Positions 21,060-28,758 of a stretch of 28,758 nucleotides of DNA are shown one piece after another. The stretch comes from Cercozoa sp. M6MM (lineage: Eukaryota; Endomyxa: Ascetosporea). Both the position numbers and the translations under genes were made by a program. Where the stretch lies: assembly GCA_040357565.1 (NCBI GenBank), contig JBDODJ010000137.1. The stretch is one strand, 5' to 3'. Numbering within the stretch: the stretch's first letter is position 1; each line of letters opens with the position of its first letter. Under the pieces are notes generated by a model. The model was not told the DNA's origin, made no database searches, and was given only the letters and a program-made list of their open reading frames with translations.

Positions 21060-22615
21060 ATGATCGGATCGAAAGTTAAGGCTGTTGCGCGTGCTGCTCG
21101 TATCTGTCGCGTCTGCTTTGCGCTGCCATAATTTTTGGCTAGTTCGAAGAGCTAAAGTTCCAGGATGCAGCACGCTGGTCTCGAAGCGAACCGTTACGTG
21201 CAGGTATCGGCATTGCGATATCCTTTTCATGTTGTTTATCGATAACCGGGTGCCCCCCACAGATGGCACTGCGCCTGATGCACCAGGCCGAGCACGAGGA
21301 TGCCGCTTCCTGCGAGTCGCTCGAGGAGTGGAAGTACCATGCCTCTTCTAGTTCGCTGATTAGTTGCACTACAGAGTGACTCTAAAGGGAGCTCCATGCT
21401 CACCACACACTGCATGACGTCTTTCGAAGCTTTGTTCGCGAAATCGTCGATCTAATGGATTCTGGGGTACTGTATTTTGGAGCCAAACTTTGCCTCACTG
21501 TTTGATTGAGTTTTTCGGCACTGTCTACCGGCAGTTGGACTCGCTGTTGAGCGACGCAGAACGCCCGCTCTTTAAGAAGCGCATGCTCGAACTTGTCGAC
21601 AATGTTTGGCTGTACAGTGCACTGCTCTGCATCCTAGAGTTCTTTGGCGACTGCTGTCTATTCTGTAGGCATAACATCGACACCTTGAATCCTGCGAACT
21701 CTAAAATGTGTGTGATGATGCCTTGCCGTTGTTGTCTGAACAACATGCACATAAATTGTTTTGTAGCAAGATGCGCGAGCTCCTTCAGTGGTCGCGTCTT
21801 GTCGCTCTCATCGGCTACGCCTGTCGTGCTGTCGAGGTACTGCACTTCTTTCAAAGACATGTTTCTCAGAAATGCGTTGGTTGTGCCCTGCAGCGTGCAG
21901 AGGCGCGCCTGTTTTTGGGTTCACTCACGCTGATCCCATTGGTCCAAGAAGACTCCTTTGGTATAGACTCATTAAAAAATGATCTATGTATCTATATATG
22001 GTTTCTAACGTCTGGCTATTTGTAAAACAGAGAGTCTCGGCAGTGCCGGACTGAGCACGCAGCAGGACGCCGAGTGGCTCACGTCGCTCCATGCTGATCC
22101 GTTTGGCCCGGTACCTGACACTTCGTCTGTACCGCTGTCAAGTGTACTGTACAAGTGGCCCTGGCAGAACATTCCTGAGGAAGAGATTAAGCGGCACTGC
22201 ATTGACGCCTGGCGTCGCTTGCGGCGCTTTGTGTCTCAAGCACCCTCAGACCTAGAGTGCCTTCTCGATATTGAGTATGGTATATGCCAATTGACTTCTC
22301 TCGAGTAGGACCTTCGCCGTTGCCTGTGCTGGTGACTGTGTGTCGCCGCAAGTCAAGGCAGAGTTTAAGTTTGTCGACGCAGCGCCGACGTCGGCCAGCG
22401 ACGAGGGACTCTTCACTGTCCTGCTTCCGGAGTTTGTACCCTCCCACGCTCTTCCGCAGCTACTTATTTTCTTGTCATTACCATTGATTGTTTAGGTTGC
22501 CTGGGCGCTCCGTCGCAGTGACGAAAAGCGTCAGTTGCGCCAGCTGTACGACTCCACGTTGCAGCGTCTCCGGACGAGTGGCCCCGACGCCAAAAAATCG
22601 TGCCTCACCATGTAG
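21060..22615 (+). CDS. Unrecognised helical protein ending in a CaaX motif
   Basis: Proposed exons: 21060-21110, 21143-21199, 21263-21333, 21388-21466, 21511-21611, 21767-21836, 21894-21960, 22031-22110, 22156-22279, 22353-22435 and 22496-22615, about 300 residues. The junction 21199/21263 keeps frame only with a GC donor and is the weak point; the start ATG at 21060 is also tentative. The other junctions are in phase. The protein is predicted mostly helical (SLEEWKELHAHHTLHDVF, LLSDAERPLFKKRMLELVDN, EEEIKRHCIDAWRRLRRF), with no membrane segment. The last residues are GPDAKKSCLTM, a C-terminal C-a-a-X box preceded by basic residues, which would direct prenylation and membrane attachment. I do not recognise the family. 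Downstream it converges on the minus-strand gene at 23451. Confidence 0.68.
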
Positions 22616-23450
22616 TTTAAAGTTCAAAGTTAATTCGCTGCACATGGGGATAGACTCACTTAGAGTTGGTGGAAGATCAGATTCAGTTAAGCACGGGTGC
22701 ACCGCAGGACGCGGGCATTGATAATTAACAGCAGGCCTTCAGGCGGGCAAAGACCGGGGCCTACAGAACCACGCTGAATGAAGTACGAAACTACACATCC
22801 TACACCAAAACGTGAACACTTTCAGCAAGGAAAAACAACAGGAACTATTGAGCAGCATATAAATTTTATTGCCTGCAACCCAAAGAAAGGCCGTACATTG
22901 TATGCTTATTGCTTATGGAGAAGAGCAGCCACAAACCGCAAGATCACCGACGCTGGACTGGGCGGGATACCACAAAGAAGGAGAAAGACTCTCGGTAGGG
23001 TCATCAAGACAGAGACTCCGGACTGGTGCAGGGGAACACATAGCTGGTTTTCTAGAAGACTCAACGAACTAACTAACGATCTAATTCAGTTGAGGACTAT
23101 ACTACCCCGAAACGAGGTTTGAGTAATCAGAGCGGTATCTGCTGGAGTCGCATTAGGTTTTGAAGCAATTCGCTGTTTTTCACCGCTCCGAATTGAGTCA
23201 TGCCCCCGTGTATTTACGCTACCCTGGTTTTCGCATCAGTCGGCATTGGCATCAAACGACTGAAACTGTCTCCCAAATCACAGTAGTACCGAGTTGTAAG
23301 AAGGGCAGTACGTATCTGTACAGTTACTGTCCAAGGTGTGAGCTGAAAGAGTCCGTTTCCGGTGGAGCCTTTAAGGCTCAGGCACCGCTTTACCCAAAAC
23401 CTTGACCTAATTGAACAGTAAACTGATAGAAACCGAGATCAAACAAGCGT
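22616..23450. other. Long convergent intergenic region, nature unknown
   Basis: This 835-base stretch lies between two convergent genes, far longer than the 192 bp between the other convergent pair. It holds a 114-codon open frame (22778-23122) without recognisable motif or splice context, a hairpin-forming GAGCCTTTAAGGCTC (23366-23380), and an AGCTGGTTTTC string (23042-23052) that recalls LSU rRNA but has no surrounding rRNA match. I see no tRNA or snRNA. Confidence 0.5.
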
Positions 23451-26122
<2,672 letters not shown>

Positions 26123-26331
26123 CCTGCGGTGGTGAAGGCAGATAAGTAAGGAGCTCAAGCAAATGAGGCTCTAGCAATGACTCTGACTCAGTTCTCCGCG
26201 CGGAAGTGGAGTCGTATCTTCGCTACGCAAATGTTACGATAGCTAAAACCTAACAGCTGCAGGCTGCCAGATCTACGCTAGAGCCGCGTCAAATTGAAAT
26301 TTGTCATTCGTCAACAGCCCAAGGCCAGAGC

Positions 26332-26531
26332 TCAGTCATCGCGACTCAGCGCAGTGCCGAGAACGTCGGCGCAGAGGCGGCGCAGCGAGTCGAAGAGCGT
26401 GCCGTGCACAAAGTCGTTGTCGACGATGTTGACCAGGTAGTAGGTGTCGTGCACGTGCTGGATCACTCTGCTCCCAATGTAATACAATAGTAACTAGCAA
26501 GGAGAGACTGTGTGTTGTGTTGTGTGTGTGT

Positions 26532-26585
<54 letters not shown>

Positions 26586-26589
26586 GCGC

Positions 26590-26641
<52 letters not shown>

Positions 26642-28676
26642 GGATACCGCCACGACTGCGACTCGGCCGGGTAGATGCTCTGCCAGTGCGTGCGCCAGAT
26701 CGCAAAGGCCTCGTCACGCCACGCCGTGAAACTTCCCGGGTCCTGGGGGAGGGGTAAGAGGGTAAGTGAAGGCAAGGTGGGGAGAGAGGTACCACAACAG
26801 TAGGCTGCACGATCTCGCTATCCGGAAAAACGCCCCACGTGACAGCGTTGGTGGCACCACTCTGAAGCACATATAGTGGCTACTGGTCACAAAGACAGGT
26901 GGTGGAAGTGGCTACACTGGTCTCGTCGAAAACACCGTCGGCTGACAGTGCATGGTAACTCAGCGACGGCTGCTCGTGCGCCTGCCAAAGTGGGGGGGGG
27001 GGGGGGTAAAGAAGGTGGGGAAGGAGGGTCAAACACACCAGTTTCTGAATGCGTTCGAACATCTCCGGCGAGCAGAAGAACTCGACGTAAGCTCTGTCAA
27101 GGAGGAAGGTTAGGGGTGTGGGGTGTAAAGGGAGTGTAAAGTGAAAGCACTTCTGAGAGACGTAGCCTCCAGGCGAGCCCCAACCGAACGCTGGGTCGTC
27201 AGAGGGCACCTGCAACCGAGGCGGAGTAGGAAGGTAAGGGGTGCGGGAGGGGGCATAACTCACATTGCATGCCGCCGGCTGCGAGTTGATGGTGAGCAGA
27301 CCCGCCTTGTTCAGCACTTCCAGCGTGCCACTGATGCACGACGTCTCCGCCTGCACGGGCTGCTCGCACCACGGCAGCCACGGAATCTGCCCGGAGGAAG
27401 GGGTAAAGGGGAGGAGGGGTAAAGGGGGAGAAGGTAAAGAGGGAGAGGGGTAAAGGAGAAGGAGGTAAAGAAGGAGAGGGGTAAAGCGGGAGAGGGGTAA
27501 AGGAGAAGGAGGGGTAAAGGGGAGGAGGGGTAAAACCTCTGCCCTCAGGAATCGAATGAAGGCGTCGGCCAGGTCCTGTTCCGACTCTGTCCACACAGTC
27601 GCATTTGTACTTTGGACCAGTCCATTTGTACCAATACAGGGACAGGACAGGGGACAGGGACAGTTGTACCGAGCGAGTGACCCCACATAGCCCGACGTGC
27701 CTGTGCCTTGTAGGGCGTCGCGTGCGACTGCGACGACAGGAACAAGTGGTAGCTCCGCAGGTCGCCGAACGCCGGCGAACTCCGGTCGCCCCACCGACCT
27801 AACCAAACACGTGCCCACCCAGATGGTCACCCAGTCACCCTGAGTGTCCACTTGAAAGGTACCATTGGGATACTCGTCCCACAGACTCGTGCGTCGAATG
27901 TACGACAGCGGCCGATTGGCCCAGAAGATCTGCCCGGAGGGAGGATAGGGGGAGAGGATAGGGGGAGGGGTAGGGGGGTAAAGCCAGTCATACCGGCCGC
28001 ACGTCCTCCTGCTTACGACGTCGCTGCGACGGCGCCATCTGCCACGGCAACTCGGCCGTCGTTTTCTTATTTTTCGCTCCGCGTGGAGTGGTGGCCACCA
28101 GCTCGAGTTTCTCCACGATGCGCGTCGCACTCCTCTCGAGATTCAGCGTGAAAAAGTGCACTCCCGGCACGCCTGCCTCCTCGCTCCCTGTCTGCGGAGT
28201 AAAGAGTAGGCGGTAAAGGGGTTAGTGGTGAGGGGGGGGGTGAAGGGCGGGTAAAACCGGCCGCAGTAGCTGCGCGCACAGCCGCGCCGCGAAGCGAATG
28301 CCGTAGGCCTTGACACGTGCGTCGTCGTTCTGCAGCACCTGTAGTCACACCCGGACCATACGGACGGTCCAAAGCGACACAGTATGTTAGTTAAGAGGGC
28401 TGTGGTACTGCTAGGTCACTCCACACGTGTGCCGGCACGTGCGCGCGGCAGAAGCCCGTCATGCGACGGAACTGCGCGTACGACTGGATCGGCATTATGC
28501 CTGCAGCAACACCGTAGTCAGCATAGTCCGTAGCCACACAGTATCCAGTAGCCACACAGTAGCCAGTAGCCGTAGCCAGACAGTAGCCAGACCAGGCAAG
28601 AGGTACCCGGCACGAGTGGCACCTTGGCGTCGTCGAAGCCGCTCGCACGCGCGCGCTCGCGGAAGGCAAAGAACAC
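26332..28676 (-). CDS. MTHFR: 5,10-methylenetetrahydrofolate reductase, 5' part outside window
   Basis: Fourteen in-phase exons give 429 residues, ending at TGA 26332-26334: 28607-28676, 28409-28500, 28258-28338, 27994-28191, 27863-27929, 27670-27798, 27537-27586, 27264-27386, 27151-27209, 27039-27093, 26916-26981, 26793-26861, 26648-26742 and 26332-26467. The enzyme reduces 5,10-methylene-THF to 5-methyl-THF with FAD, supplying methyl groups for methionine. Present are the end of the TIM-barrel catalytic domain ([25 protein letters not shown]), the linker ([20 protein letters not shown]) and the whole eukaryotic SAM-binding regulatory domain ([77 protein letters not shown]). SAM feedback inhibition is therefore expected. 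About the first 230 residues, including most of the barrel, lie upstream; 28677-28758 is intron. Exon 26916-26981 could end at another GT. Confidence 0.97.
26510..26639. repeat. (TG)n microsatellite in an MTHFR intron
   Basis: TG repeats with CG interruptions fill most of the last MTHFR intron (26468-26647); the sense strand reads CA. Confidence 0.95.
27387..27536. repeat. Array of GGGGTAAAGG units (sense CCTTTACCCC) in an MTHFR intron
   Basis: About ten GGTAAAG cores embedded in purine runs occupy the complete intron between exons 27264-27386 and 27537-27586. The sense strand is therefore a continuous pyrimidine-rich tract of CCTTTACC units. The same core appears in other introns of this gene and of two further genes (see findings). 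Confidence 0.9.
28513..28592. repeat. GTAGCCA-based tandem repeat in an MTHFR intron
   Basis: Units of GTAGCCACACA / GTAGCCA recur about six times in intron 28501-28606. A GGGACA-type repeat similarly lies in intron 27587-27669 (27638-27663). Confidence 0.85.
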
Positions 28677-28758
28677 CTGGGGGGTGGGGGTAAAGGGGGT
28701 AGGAGTAAAGGGGAAGACAGGGAAGGCGAGGAGAGGCAAGGAAAAACGAGGTAAAGAA

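Noticed and set aside
23037..23066. AACACATAGCTGGTTTTCTAGAA, similar to the LSU rRNA AGCTGGTTCTCC region, suggesting a nuclear copy of mitochondrial rRNA
   Set aside because: The flanking bases do not match LSU rRNA, and the other rRNA-like string nearby (CCCCGAAAC, 23105) is in the wrong order.
22778..23122. 114-codon plus-strand open frame as a gene
   Set aside because: No motif, no plausible intron context and unusual composition compared with neighbouring exons; kept only as an open question.
27400..27536. GGGGTAAA array as an interstitial telomere repeat
   Set aside because: TTTACCC is the reverse, not the complement, of the TTTAGGG-type telomere repeat, and the units are irregular and confined to introns.

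Overview
This is intron-dense eukaryotic nuclear DNA. The evidence is a pair of U6 spliceosomal RNA genes, coding exons of about 30-280 bp separated by short GT-AG introns (mostly 40-200 bp), no operons or Shine-Dalgarno sites, and many intronic microsatellites and minisatellites. All proteins read with the standard code. A Tubby-like protein with an N-terminal helix of the IFT-A-binding type suggests a ciliated or flagellated organism, probably a protist. I cannot name the lineage from the sequence alone. The exon models below were built by hand from reading frame and splice phase. Where I give exon coordinates, the phases agree across the junctions unless I say otherwise.

Layout from left to right: (1) 55-1629, minus: ZIP/SLC39-family metal transporter, cut by the window start. 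(2) 1916-4400, minus: probable GT92-like glycosyltransferase. (3) 4708-8783, minus: 22-exon coiled-coil protein. (4) 8989-9724, minus: small secreted Cys-rich protein. (5) 9984-11762, plus: Tubby-like protein, divergent from (4). (6) 11955-13873, minus: unrecognised acidic/basic protein. (7) 14264-14371, plus: U6 snRNA copy 1. (8) 14584-17524, minus: MOCS3/Uba4 (E1-like plus rhodanese). (9) 17607-20024, plus: NADP-isocitrate dehydrogenase, 82 bp head-to-head from MOCS3, with a spliced mitochondrial-type presequence. (10) 20763-20871, minus: U6 copy 2, inverted relative to copy 1. (11) 21060-22615, plus: unrecognised helical protein ending in a CaaX box. (12) 23451-26122, minus: unrecognised protein with an IQ motif, a beta-rich middle and a coiled-coil tail. 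(13) 26332-28676, minus: methylenetetrahydrofolate reductase, C-terminal two-thirds, cut by the window end.

The genes are ordinary, unlinked housekeeping and cell-biology functions: Zn transport, glycosylation, tRNA thiolation/Moco sulfuration, citrate-cycle NADPH supply, folate metabolism and splicing. I see no gene cluster that acts as one system. The most unusual features lie in the non-coding layer: a conserved block upstream of both U6 genes; introns of several genes carrying a recurrent CCTTTACC pyrimidine motif; 5' splice sites that often read GTAC rather than GTRAGT; and gene-specific intron minisatellites. Two recognisable enzymes/transporters also lack family metal-ligand residues. 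Two stretches of N (100 and 10 bases) sit inside CA microsatellites and are assembly gaps.
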